64,000 nucleotides of DNA from Ligilactobacillus faecis (GCF_029889745.1 NZ_CP123639.1:2027501-2091500), one strand, 5' to 3'; positions 45,225-52,846 are shown, counted from the first letter of the stretch. Made by a program: numbers and translations. The notes: generated by a model from the sequence alone, not told the origin.

Positions 45225-45728
45225 ATGACTAAAGAAAAAATCAAAGAGGCCATTTATACTCGTCGTTATATCTATAATTTCCATTACCATTTGATCTGGG
45301 TAACTAAATATCGCAATCAGACTTTTACAACCGAAGCCTTATCTAACGAAATGAAAGCTATCTTGCAGCAAGTTGCAGATAACAATGACATCGTAATCGA
45401 AAAGATGGAAGTCATGCCGGATCACATTCATATGCTGATCAGTTTTCCGCCAAGCAAAGCGCCGGCTAGTGCCATTAAGGCGCTCAAAGGACGTAGTGCC
45501 TATATTTTTTTACAAAATCATCCAGAAATACGACGTAGCCAATATTGGGGCGGTCATCTTTGGTCGCCAAGTTACTATATGAGTACATTGGGCAATATGA
45601 GCAAAGAAGTTGTCGAGAAATATATCAATGACCAAAAATATGGGTATTCGTCAACTGATATGGATATTCCTACAAACACTTCCTACAATAGAATTGATAT
45701 GATTCCCCTAGAGTGGACACGGAAATAA
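45225..45728 (+). CDS. tnpA: IS200/IS605-family Y1 transposase TnpA, C-terminus altered by IS insertion
   Basis: Single-strand HUH transposase. The HUH motif is DHIHMLISF near residue 68, and the nucleophile Tyr is probably in VVEKYINDQ near residue 138. The conserved fold ends about there. The final residues, DMIPLEWTRK, are encoded by the end of IS150-type copy 3, which inserted at codon 157 and supplies the stop codon. The changed tail lies beyond the catalytic fold, so activity may survive. Start after AAAGGAGACC. Confidence 0.88.
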   Translation: MTKEKIKEAIYTRRYIYNFHYHLIWVTKYRNQTFTTEALSNEMKAILQQVADNNDIVIEKMEVMPDHIHMLISFPPSKAPASAIKALKGRSAYIFLQNHPEIRRSQYWGGHLWSPSYYMSTLGNMSKEVVEKYINDQKYGYSSTDMDIPTNTSYNRIDMIPLEWTRK

Positions 45729-45738
45729 TAAAGATTCT

Positions 45739-46452
45739 GTGATCACTCTAGGGGGATTTTTTATGTCTAGAAGAACTACTAAACATACACTTGAAGAAAG
45801 ATACCAGGCAGTCTCCGAGTATCTTAGTGGACAATATAGTAAGTACTTTATCTGCCGGAAATATACCATTTCTAAAAATACATTTGATAATTGGATCAGA
45901 AAATACAAAGCTGGCGGTTTAGATGGCTTAAAAGAGTCTAGAACCTGGAAAGAATATTCAGTTGAATTAAAAACAACTGCGGTTCTAGAATATTTAGAAA
46001 ATGGACGTTCACCAAAGAAAATTTGTGATAAATACAATATTTCGAGTGTTTCGGTTTTACGTAAATGGATCAACTTGTATACTAATGGAAAAGGCTTTAA
46101 AGCTACCATTGGAGGTCGTAATAGAATGAAACATGGACGTAAAACTACTTTTAAGGAACGGCTCGAAATAGTTCAGTATACACTTGCTAATAATAAGAAT
46201 TATCACAAAGCGATCGATAAATATAATGTTTCTTATTCCCAAGTCTATAATTGGGTCAAAAAGTTTGAAGTAGATGGCGAAAAGGCATTATACGATAATC
46301 GTGGTAAAACAGTTAAAGATCGTGATTATAAGACTCTTTCTGAAACTGAGCGTCTCAAGCTTGAGATCCTACGTTTGAAAGAACGTAATAAATATCTAGA
46401 AGCAGAAAATATCGTTTTAAAAAAATTGGACGAACTCGAAAGGAGGAGATAA
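45739..46452 (+). CDS. IS3-family transposase OrfA, copy 3
   Basis: Same 237-residue protein as the other two copies. The frameshift heptamer A AAA AAA is at 46419-46425 and AGGAGGAG at 46441-46448. Confidence 0.92.
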   Translation: MITLGGFFMSRRTTKHTLEERYQAVSEYLSGQYSKYFICRKYTISKNTFDNWIRKYKAGGLDGLKESRTWKEYSVELKTTAVLEYLENGRSPKKICDKYNISSVSVLRKWINLYTNGKGFKATIGGRNRMKHGRKTTFKERLEIVQYTLANNKNYHKAIDKYNVSYSQVYNWVKKFEVDGEKALYDNRGKTVKDRDYKTLSETERLKLEILRLKERNKYLEAENIVLKKLDELERRR

Positions 46453-47333
46453 GCTTTATACCTAAAAATCTGCGTTTTAAAGCTATTCAGGAAGTTCTTA
46501 AAGAGTTTCCACAAATTGAACTCTGGATCCTTTGTGCGATCTTAAATGTATCGCGCTCAGGGTATTATCGTTATTTAACTGCTCCAAAATCACAATGTAC
46601 TTTGGAAAATGAATGGTTAAGTGAGATCATAAAAAAAGAATTTCATGCTTTAAATGGAATTTACGGTTCTAGAAGAATGACTCTTCTTATCAATCGAAAG
46701 TATCAAAAACAATATAACTTCAAACGTATTCGTCGCTTAATGAGAGTCCTTGGTTTATATTCAGTAATTCGTCGCAAACGCCGAGGTTGTACTCGTTCAG
46801 AACATTTAAACTACGAAGAAAATACTTTAGGTCGTGATTTTTCCGCTACTAGACCTAATCAAAAGTGGGTGACTGATGTCACTTATTTAGAATATGGCTT
46901 AGGACAAAAAGCTTATTTAAGTGCGATCAAAGATCTATACGATGGATCTATCATAAGTTTTGAAATTAGTAAAAGAAATGATAATCGGCTTGTCATGAAG
47001 ACTTTAGAAAAAGCATTCACGCATTTAAATGAAGCTAATCTACTTCTTCACAGTGATCGTGGATTTCAATATACTTCAAAGGAATATCTTCGGTTGACCT
47101 CAAGGCATGGTGTTACAAGAAGTATGTCTCGAGTGGGGAAATGTATCGATAACGCACCAATGGAAAGTTTTTGGAGTCATTTCAAGACAGAATGTTATTA
47201 TTGGCTAAAATGTGAAACATATGGAGAACTTGTAGAAATGATCGAAAACTATATCAAGTTCTACAATACCCAACGTTACCAAATAAAACTAAACAGCCTG
47301 ACTCCAGAAGAATACCGGAATCAGGCTGCCTAG
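46425..47333 (+). CDS. IS3-family transposase OrfB, copy 3
   Basis: Same catalytic protein as the other copies, read in the -1 frame from the A7 run. TTG 46602 is the only conventional start, but the conserved NVSRSGYYRYL lies before it, favouring synthesis as OrfAB. Confidence 0.9.
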   Translation: MGRTRKEEISFIPKNLRFKAIQEVLKEFPQIELWILCAILNVSRSGYYRYLTAPKSQCTLENEWLSEIIKKEFHALNGIYGSRRMTLLINRKYQKQYNFKRIRRLMRVLGLYSVIRRKRRGCTRSEHLNYEENTLGRDFSATRPNQKWVTDVTYLEYGLGQKAYLSAIKDLYDGSIISFEISKRNDNRLVMKTLEKAFTHLNEANLLLHSDRGFQYTSKEYLRLTSRHGVTRSMSRVGKCIDNAPMESFWSHFKTECYYWLKCETYGELVEMIENYIKFYNTQRYQIKLNSLTPEEYRNQAA

Positions 47334-47395
47334 AATTTTAATTATTTAGTTGTTCACTTGACGGGTCTCAGATCAAATTGTGGGGAGTGTTTTTT

Positions 47396-48634
47396 TTACG
47401 CAAATATACAATCAATTCGTAAAAAGAAAAATTGTTGATTAGCAAAACCGTAACAACTTCGTTTTAAGAGTTTGATCTTTCGATTGATACCCTCCAAAGG
47501 ACCATTGGAATATTTTGAAGTTACGCTATTTATTAGATAGCTGCGATTTTTACGGAAAGTACGAATAGTCGTATCCATCTCTGTATTGGTGCGCTCATAA
47601 CTATCGAGAACCTCATTCAAAGTAGTAATGTCTTTATTCTTCAAAGCTAAGGTAATATCTTGGTAAGTCTGATAAACTATTTTGAATTCAGAAAATTTAT
47701 TGATGATCAAGTCGATCGCATTCTGTTGAGTCATATATTCATTGATTCCCCTAAGATAGACAACATTTTTAGGGTCGATCTCATCAGATTTCTTATGGAA
47801 TAAACGCCACTGTGATTTGAGAATCTTGTATTCTCGACTATGCTTATTGAGTGATCTAGTGAGAGCGATTCGACAACTGTCTAAAGCACGTCCGGCTAGC
47901 TGAACTATATGAAACCGATCAATAATAATCTTGGCATTCGGGAAAAGTCGGCGAATGAAGCGCTGGTATTGAGCGTTTAAATCAATGACGACTGATTCCA
48001 CTTGATCACGTTCAAACTTTGAGTAACGATTTTCAAAATAATTGATAATGGTAGAAGATAGTCTATCTGGGAGTTTAACAACTAACTTATGAGTTTGTGC
48101 ATCACAACAGATAAAAGAAGTTGTATTTTTAATCGAACGAAATTCATCAAAACAAAGATTCTTGGGCAAAACAGGTACTCGATATTGAGGTTTGATCCGT
48201 TCGACAATAGTTCTTCGAACACTACTAGCAGAGCAATGACAGATGCGAGCGATAAGTTCACCGTTCAAACCTTCCCTAGCTAATAACATGATCTGATTTT
48301 TTAGTTTACGAGAAAGAGTTTGATTAGGCTTAGTCAATTCAGAGGTCGCACCGAAAGTTGTGCGACAATTTTTACATTGATAGCGTTGTTTATGAAGGAT
48401 CATTTCATAACGTATACCGTTTAAACTTGGTAAACGTACGTGAGCTTTAGCGAAACCATTTTTATTAACAGTGGCAAAGCCACAATTTCGACAACGGCTG
48501 ATAGGATAAGATAGTACAGCTTTGATCAAAACTAATTTCTCTGTGCCATTATTTAAATTATCGATAACATCAATAACTTTGAGATTAGGGTCTTTAATAT
48601 TTAGAAGTTTTAGTATACAATCGTTATGGGACAT
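47396..48634 (-). CDS. ISL3-family transposase
   Basis: 412 residues. N-terminal zinc-finger-like cysteines (CRNCGF, CKNC) and helix-turn-helix (LIARICHCSASSVRRTIVE). The DDE-type core has DEFRS, VVIDLNAQYQRF, IIDRFHIVQLAGRAL and the Glu in SNGPLEGINRKIK. It appears intact. Clear ISL3 terminal repeats were not found: the 3' side runs directly into the hairpin split by IS150-type copy 3, and the 5' side has GGACATTTAATGCCC (minus strand, near 48687-48701) as a possible end. One end may have been lost. Confidence 0.9.
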   Translation of the reverse strand: MSHNDCILKLLNIKDPNLKVIDVIDNLNNGTEKLVLIKAVLSYPISRCRNCGFATVNKNGFAKAHVRLPSLNGIRYEMILHKQRYQCKNCRTTFGATSELTKPNQTLSRKLKNQIMLLAREGLNGELIARICHCSASSVRRTIVERIKPQYRVPVLPKNLCFDEFRSIKNTTSFICCDAQTHKLVVKLPDRLSSTIINYFENRYSKFERDQVESVVIDLNAQYQRFIRRLFPNAKIIIDRFHIVQLAGRALDSCRIALTRSLNKHSREYKILKSQWRLFHKKSDEIDPKNVVYLRGINEYMTQQNAIDLIINKFSEFKIVYQTYQDITLALKNKDITTLNEVLDSYERTNTEMDTTIRTFRKNRSYLINSVTSKYSNGPLEGINRKIKLLKRSCYGFANQQFFFLRIDCIFA

Positions 48635-48706
48635 TTAAATTCTCTCCTTTACGTGGTTTGTGGTGAATTCATTGTATAACGAGAGGGCATTAAATGTCCT
48701 TTTTTT

Positions 48707-48756
48707 GCGCAAAAAAACTGGTATGGAATTTTTCATCCATACCAGAAAGTGTATAC
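48707..48756 (-). terminator. Second copy of the repeated CTGGTATGG hairpin
   Basis: Stem CTGGTATGG with CCATACCAG, followed on the minus strand by T7 and GCGC, with GTATAC on the other side. It agrees with 25798-25849 at about 45 of 52 positions. It could terminate transcription from the CHAP gene. Its position beside an ISL3 transposase, with the first copy beside a decayed IS3, leaves open whether it is simply a shared terminator or a mobile hairpin repeat. Confidence 0.7.
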
Positions 48757-48774
48757 CCAAAAATATACAGAAAC

Positions 48775-48799
48775 AAACAAAAAGCCCCATAAAGGGGCT
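48775..48799 (-). terminator. Terminator of the CHAP hydrolase gene
   Basis: Stem AGCCCC with GGGGCT, then TTTTTGTTTGTTT on the minus strand, about 70 bases past the CHAP stop codon. Confidence 0.8.
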
Positions 48800-48808
48800 C
48801 AATAGTGG

Positions 48809-48846
48809 CCTATCCATCCCATGACTAAAGTCACGGGATGGATAGG
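48809..48846 (-). repeat. Long hairpin with an IS605 right-end-like core
   Basis: Outer stem CCTATCCATCCC with GGGATGGATAGG (12 bp) and inner stem GACT-AA-AGTC. The core CCCATGACTAAAGTCACGGG closely resembles the tnpB right-end hairpin CCATTGACTAAAGTCAGTGG at 43734-43753. It is probably a relic or excised footprint of a related IS200/IS605 element just downstream of the CHAP gene. Confidence 0.5.
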
Positions 48847-48866
48847 CGTCATTAAAATGTAGCTGA

Positions 48867-50117
48867 TCAACGGTGGATGTAGATATAACTACCTGCGTTA
48901 GAAACTGTTTGTGTATTTGGACCAGCTGGATTGCTAAAGCCCATTCCTCCTTGGCTGATCGTAATGCTACTTCCGTTAACAGATTCAACGTAAGCTACGT
49001 GTCCATAAGCGCCGTCAGCAGTCCATTGGCCACCGACTGATTGTCCTGGAACAAAGACTACGATCGCACCAGCAGCTGGTGTATGGTCGACTCTAAAACC
49101 TGCTGCTGCAGCAGAAGAACCCCATTGACCACCGTTGCCCCAGTTGTTGCCAGCCCAAGGAGCTACTTGTTTTACATACCATGTACATTGACCCCATGGA
49201 TAGGTATTACCTGCAACGACTGGATGTGAACCACCATCGCCTTGGCTAATAGCTGTATCTGTTGTAACACTTTCTTGCTTAGCAATTGAATTTCCATTAT
49301 TGTTGCTATCAGTGTTTGCTTTTTCTGATGCTTTTTCACTAGTTTTATTTTCTGATTTACTTTCAGCGTTAGTTGTTGTTACATTAACTTTTTCTTGTGC
49401 AAGTTTAACTGCATTAGCTGCTTCTTCATATTGAGTTTGTAATGCAACTAAAGTGGCGCGGTTGTCTTCGATCTTTTTATTTAGATCAGCTTGTTGTTGA
49501 TCTGATTTAGCCTTCATTTCTTTAAGATCGTTTTGCTTTGTTTCAAGTTCAGTTTTATCAGCTTGTAAGTTAGCTTTTGTTTGTTCTTGTTGATCTAATA
49601 AAGAAGCATATTGATCTTTTGCTTCTTTAACAGCATCTAAAGCTTCTTTGTTTGCTTGGTTTAATTTTCCAACTGTAAACGTACGTGTAACTAAGTCAGA
49701 AAAATCTTTTGAATTAATGACAAAATCAAGATAAACGTTACCACTAACGGTATTACCAGCTTGCTTTTGTAAAGCGACTAATTGGCTCTTAAGTGCATCT
49801 GTGCGGTCGTTTACTTCGACTTTAGCGCTCTCGATCTGACCATTTAATTCTTTGATTTTTTTATTTGAGTTATCGATATCTGTCTTCAAGTTATCGATCT
49901 TGGTTGTGTTATCTGAGATCTGTTGTTGTAACTTGATATTATCAGCGTTAGCGGCTGCAATATCCTTTAATAATTTGTCTGTTTCGCTTTTATTGTTTGC
50001 GATCTCTTTTTGTGTATCTTCAACTGCATCTGCTTTAACAAGACCAGTATTATTAAAAACGGAAACAGTTAATAGGCCAAGTGCGACCGTGCTTGTGACT
50101 ACTTTCTTCAAAAACAT
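48867..50117 (-). CDS. Secreted CHAP-domain peptidoglycan hydrolase (PcsB/Usp45-like)
   Basis: 416 residues. Signal peptide (LKKVVTSTVALGLLTVSVF... KADA) with cleavage near residue 31. A long coiled coil follows (residues ~32-235, Lys/Asp/Gln-rich heptads), then a Ser/Asn-rich linker. The C-terminal CHAP amidase/endopeptidase has catalytic Cys in YPWGQCTWYVK and His in GAYGHVAYVESV. The layout matches PcsB-type cell-separation hydrolases that FtsEX activates through the coil. A WalR-like box overlaps its promoter. Confidence 0.92.
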   Translation of the reverse strand: MFLKKVVTSTVALGLLTVSVFNNTGLVKADAVEDTQKEIANNKSETDKLLKDIAAANADNIKLQQQISDNTTKIDNLKTDIDNSNKKIKELNGQIESAKVEVNDRTDALKSQLVALQKQAGNTVSGNVYLDFVINSKDFSDLVTRTFTVGKLNQANKEALDAVKEAKDQYASLLDQQEQTKANLQADKTELETKQNDLKEMKAKSDQQQADLNKKIEDNRATLVALQTQYEEAANAVKLAQEKVNVTTTNAESKSENKTSEKASEKANTDSNNNGNSIAKQESVTTDTAISQGDGGSHPVVAGNTYPWGQCTWYVKQVAPWAGNNWGNGGQWGSSAAAAGFRVDHTPAAGAIVVFVPGQSVGGQWTADGAYGHVAYVESVNGSSITISQGGMGFSNPAGPNTQTVSNAGSYIYIHR

Positions 50118-50154
50118 AATTTTTTCTTACCTCATCAATTTAATTGCTTCTTGT

Positions 50155-50198
50155 AGTATACACTAGAAACATTACAGGAATATTACTTCCAAGTTACA
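50155..50198 (-). promoter_or_regulatory. CHAP gene promoter with WalR-like box
   Basis: Minus strand: TGTAAC-TTGGA-AGTAAT (50182-50198) is one base from the WalR pattern TGTWAH-N5-TGTWAH. TATACT at 50155-50160 is a good -10, with no clear -35 (ATATTC), as expected for an activator-dependent promoter. The box overlaps the -35 position. Confidence 0.5.
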
Positions 50199-50224
50199 TA
50201 TTTTTATTTTTAAATGTTAATAAC

Positions 50225-50258
50225 AAAAAAAAGATACTTGAAAAAACTCAAGTATCTC
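50225..50258 (-). terminator. Terminator of the rhodanese-glcK run
   Basis: Perfect 10-bp stem AGATACTTGA with TCAAGTATCT, then eight T on the minus strand, just past the rhodanese-like gene. Confidence 0.87.
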
Positions 50259-50263
50259 TTTAC

Positions 50264-50677
50264 TCAAAGCTTTTTGGATTTTTTCTTGCCGTCCCACTTA
50301 GAAAAGCCACCCTTTAAGATATAAATATCTTTAAAACCGGCTTTTTTCAAGCGCGATGCGATCCTGATCGGCATTGCTTTACTCGTATCGTACAAGTAAA
50401 CTGGAGCATCTTTTCGAAGAGAACCTTGAAAGAGCTCAAACTGCGCAAATGGCATGTTTCTTGCCCCTAAAATATGGGAACGATCAAATTCAGCACTATC
50501 CCGTAGATCAATAACTTGACCTTTGCGAAGCCCTTGCTTGAATTCATCATTTTCAACGATCTTAGCGACTCGTTTACCACGTTGCCACCAATAAAGTTGG
50601 GCGCCAAACATCCAAACTAAGATCAAGATCAAAACAAGATCGATCCAAAGCCATGTTGAAATATCACCTAGTAGCAT
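50264..50677 (-). CDS. Membrane-anchored rhodanese-like protein lacking the catalytic cysteine
   Basis: 137 residues. An N-terminal transmembrane helix (WIDLVLILILVWMFGAQLYW) precedes a rhodanese fold (VIDLRDSAEFDRSHILGARN... GGFSKW). At the active-site loop, where active members have Cys followed by a five-residue cradle, it reads VYLYDTSKAMPIRIA, with Asp or Thr instead of Cys. Sulfur transfer is therefore unlikely and a binding or regulatory role more plausible. It resembles YqhL-type proteins linked to glcK in firmicutes. Downstream of glcK by 150 bases. Confidence 0.88.
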   Translation of the reverse strand: MLLGDISTWLWIDLVLILILVWMFGAQLYWWQRGKRVAKIVENDEFKQGLRKGQVIDLRDSAEFDRSHILGARNMPFAQFELFQGSLRKDAPVYLYDTSKAMPIRIASRLKKAGFKDIYILKGGFSKWDGKKKSKKL

Positions 50678-50827
50678 TTTTTATCCCTACTATACAGATG
50701 TGAGCAAATATGATCTAGCATATTTGAAAAAGATCTATAGTTTACCTCTCTTATTATACTGACTAGACCAAGATCATTCCTGATCTAAAGATATCTGCCT
50801 CACATCTTCCTTCTTGCAGATATCAGC

Positions 50828-51787
50828 TTATTTAAATTCCAAAGCTAAAGAAGCTGCTCCGATCACACCAGCAGAATTACCTAATTGTGCTAATTTGATC
50901 GTTGTCGTATTACGGATCGTTGGGAAGGCAAATTTCTTGAAGTAAGCAACGACTTGATCTAACAAGAAGTCACCGGCTGCTGAGACCCCACCACCGATAA
51001 CGATATATTCAGGGTGCAAGATACTACTGATATTAGCACATGCAAGCCCTAAGTAATAGCAAACACGGTCAACGACCCGTTTAGCTAAAATATCGTCTTC
51101 TTTTGCTAGATCAAAGACCATTTTAGAACTGATCTCTTCACCATTATCTAACGCACGTTTCAATTCAGAATCACCAGCGAATTCTTCTGCCATATCACGC
51201 GCCACACGAACAACACCTGTCGCTGAAGCATATGTTTCTAAACAACCATGATTGCCACATGTGCAAAGATAACCTTCTGGTTCAACATTGATATGTCCAA
51301 CTTCACCAGCTGCACCTAGACCGTGGAGCAATTTGCCATCAGCGATCAAACCGCCACCAACACCTGTACCTAAAGTAATGAAAGCAACATTATCAGCATT
51401 TTCGCCAGCACCTTTCCAGCGTTCACCTAAAGCTGCTACATTAGCATCATTGTCGAGCGCAAACTTGATCCCAGTGCCTTCTTGGATCTCTTCTTTAACG
51501 TTTTGGACTGTTTTCCAATTCAAGTTATAAGCACCAACGACTGTTCCCGCAGCGCGGTCAACTGTCCCAGGTGTCCCCATGCCGATCCCGATAAATTGTT
51601 CTGGTTTCATATCGTATAGACTAAGATGATGATTGATCGATTCGATAATATCTGGCACGATATGTGTTCCATCATCTAAAACATTTGTTTCAATACTCCA
51701 TTTTTGTTGGATCTCACCATCTGCTGTTAAGATCGCAAATTTGATCGTTGTCCCACCAAGGTCAACACCGATAAGTTTTTTATCCAT
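50828..51787 (-). CDS. glcK: Glucokinase, ROK family
   Basis: Phosphorylates glucose with ATP. ATP-binding GVDLGGTTIKFAIL at the N-terminus, catalytic Asp in DNDANVAALGE, and the ROK zinc motif CTCGNHGCLETYAS. Length 319. It belongs to the conserved rhomboid-yqgQ-glcK cluster of firmicutes, 18 bases after yqgQ. Confidence 0.96.
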   Translation of the reverse strand: MDKKLIGVDLGGTTIKFAILTADGEIQQKWSIETNVLDDGTHIVPDIIESINHHLSLYDMKPEQFIGIGMGTPGTVDRAAGTVVGAYNLNWKTVQNVKEEIQEGTGIKFALDNDANVAALGERWKGAGENADNVAFITLGTGVGGGLIADGKLLHGLGAAGEVGHINVEPEGYLCTCGNHGCLETYASATGVVRVARDMAEEFAGDSELKRALDNGEEISSKMVFDLAKEDDILAKRVVDRVCYYLGLACANISSILHPEYIVIGGGVSAAGDFLLDQVVAYFKKFAFPTIRNTTTIKLAQLGNSAGVIGAASLALEFK

Positions 51788-51805
51788 AATGTCACTTCCT
51801 AATCT

Positions 51806-52021
51806 TTAAATATCTTTTGTAGCTTCGTATTCTTCTTCCACGCGATGTTCTCGTGTCAAAACGAGCTTAGCACTCAAAAAAGTTGGCTTATCGATCGCAC
51901 TTGCTTTATAAAGATTATCAAGTTCGATCGCCATCAATTCGATATCCCACAAACGTTTTCCGACATATACAAAAACTCCAAAATGTTTTAATAATTGTTG
52001 AACATCATACAGCGTCTTCAA
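51806..52021 (-). CDS. yqgQ: YqgQ family protein (DUF910)
   Basis: 71-residue cytoplasmic protein of unknown function (KTLYDVQQLLKHFGVFVYVG, KRLWDIELMAIELDNLY). I place the start at TTG 52021, with AAGGGAG eight bases upstream. This gives the family length and removes an overlap with the rhomboid gene that a start at 52060 would create. It sits between gluP and glcK as in B. subtilis. Confidence 0.9.
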   Translation of the reverse strand: MKTLYDVQQLLKHFGVFVYVGKRLWDIELMAIELDNLYKASAIDKPTFLSAKLVLTREHRVEEEYEATKDI

Positions 52022-52041
52022 GCTAAACACTCCCTTGAAAA

Positions 52042-52722
52042 TTATACAGGATATTGCCATGTATTAAAACCGATCTTAAGTAAAACGATAAAAATAAGCC
52101 CTAAAGCGATCATACTTATGATCCGTTTGAGCTTTTCGATCTTTCCTAAGTTCGGTACACCAACGACATAAGCTACTAGAAAACCAGCTACGAGACCACC
52201 TAAATGCCCATAAAGATCAATGCCACTGGCAAAAAGATCAAAAGCAAGATTTAAAATGATCAAAACTAGAAATTGACGGGCGATCATTCGAATAGAAGGG
52301 ACTTGCCTAAATGATTCACCTAACATCAAGTAAGCACCAAACAATCCAAATAAAGCTGTACTAGCTCCAGCTGAAATACTTGGCGAAAAAGCAAAACTTG
52401 CGATGTTTCCACCAATTCCACTCACCAAGTAGATCAAAAGAAAACGCCACTTGCCAAAGAGTTGTTCTAATTGACTTCCTAAAAAGTAAAGCGTCAACAT
52501 ATTCAACGCTAGATGTTCAGCTCCGATATGAATAAACATCGGAGTAAAAAGGCGCCAAATCTCACCTTGAACGATCAAAGGATCATATTTAGCTCCCCAA
52601 TAGATCAAATTTACAGGATTTTCACTGCCACCACTCAAAGTCATTGCAATAAAGATCAGCACATTGAGCGTGATCAATCCGTAAGTTATGATCGGCTTTT
52701 TTTGAAAGCTATCCAAACACAT
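52042..52722 (-). CDS. gluP: Rhomboid family intramembrane serine protease
   Basis: 226 residues with six or seven membrane helices. The catalytic Ser is in ISAGASTALFG (GxSx, with Thr where Gly is usual) and His in DLYGHLGGLVAGF. It lacks the N-terminal cytosolic and C-terminal TPR regions of B. subtilis GluP, so it is a minimal form. It heads the rhomboid-yqgQ-glcK cluster. Confidence 0.9.
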   Translation of the reverse strand: MCLDSFQKKPIITYGLITLNVLIFIAMTLSGGSENPVNLIYWGAKYDPLIVQGEIWRLFTPMFIHIGAEHLALNMLTLYFLGSQLEQLFGKWRFLLIYLVSGIGGNIASFAFSPSISAGASTALFGLFGAYLMLGESFRQVPSIRMIARQFLVLIILNLAFDLFASGIDLYGHLGGLVAGFLVAYVVGVPNLGKIEKLKRIISMIALGLIFIVLLKIGFNTWQYPV

Positions 52723-52811
52723 CCACTCCTATCAAAATTCTGGCTTATTGCTATTTTAGCACAAAATCGCTTGAATTTTTCAATTTCTATGCAAACGGTT
52801 CACCTAACTTT

Positions 52812-52846
52812 CAAAAAAAAACAACAGGGTTTTAAACCTGTTGTTA
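52812..52846 (-). terminator. rpmG terminator
   Basis: Stem AACAACAGG with CCTGTTGTT, then nine T on the minus strand. It overlaps the rpmG stop codon. Confidence 0.83.

Larger units (their letters stand above)
43659..45694. mobile_element. IS200/IS605-type tnpB/tnpA module with terminal inverted repeats
   Basis: Divergent tnpB (minus) and tnpA (plus) as in IS605 itself. The outer ends carry an imperfect inverted repeat: 43667-43703 and 45650-45685 (about 33 of 36 positions agree with one indel), both containing ATATCAGTTGAC on their own strand. Outside each repeat is half of a hairpin of related sequence (AAACACTTCCTA), and each hairpin is split by an IS150-type copy. IS605 elements normally have subterminal hairpins but no terminal inverted repeats, so the true ends are unclear. 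The right repeat is inside the tnpA coding end. Confidence 0.75.
45695..47375 (+). mobile_element. IS3-family (IS150-type) insertion sequence, copy 3
   Basis: 1,681 bp, plus orientation, flanked by AAT (45692-45694, 47376-47378). Without it, the flanks form ACACTTCCTACAAT-AGA-ATTGTGGGGAGTGT as a stem with two G-U pairs followed by eight T, a terminator-like hairpin with the insertion at the edge of the loop. It changes the last codons of tnpA. With copy 2 it brackets the tnpA/tnpB module as an inverted pair spanning 5.4 kb. Confidence 0.95.

Noticed and set aside
47379-48701. Full ISL3 element boundaries with inverted repeats and 8-bp duplication
   Set aside because: I could not find matching terminal repeats or a duplication by eye, so only the transposase gene is annotated.
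48635-48988. 117-codon minus-strand frame across the CHAP 3' end and intergenic hairpins
   Set aside because: It overlaps the real CHAP gene, reads through two terminators and the long hairpin, and has no recognisable domain or ribosome binding site.
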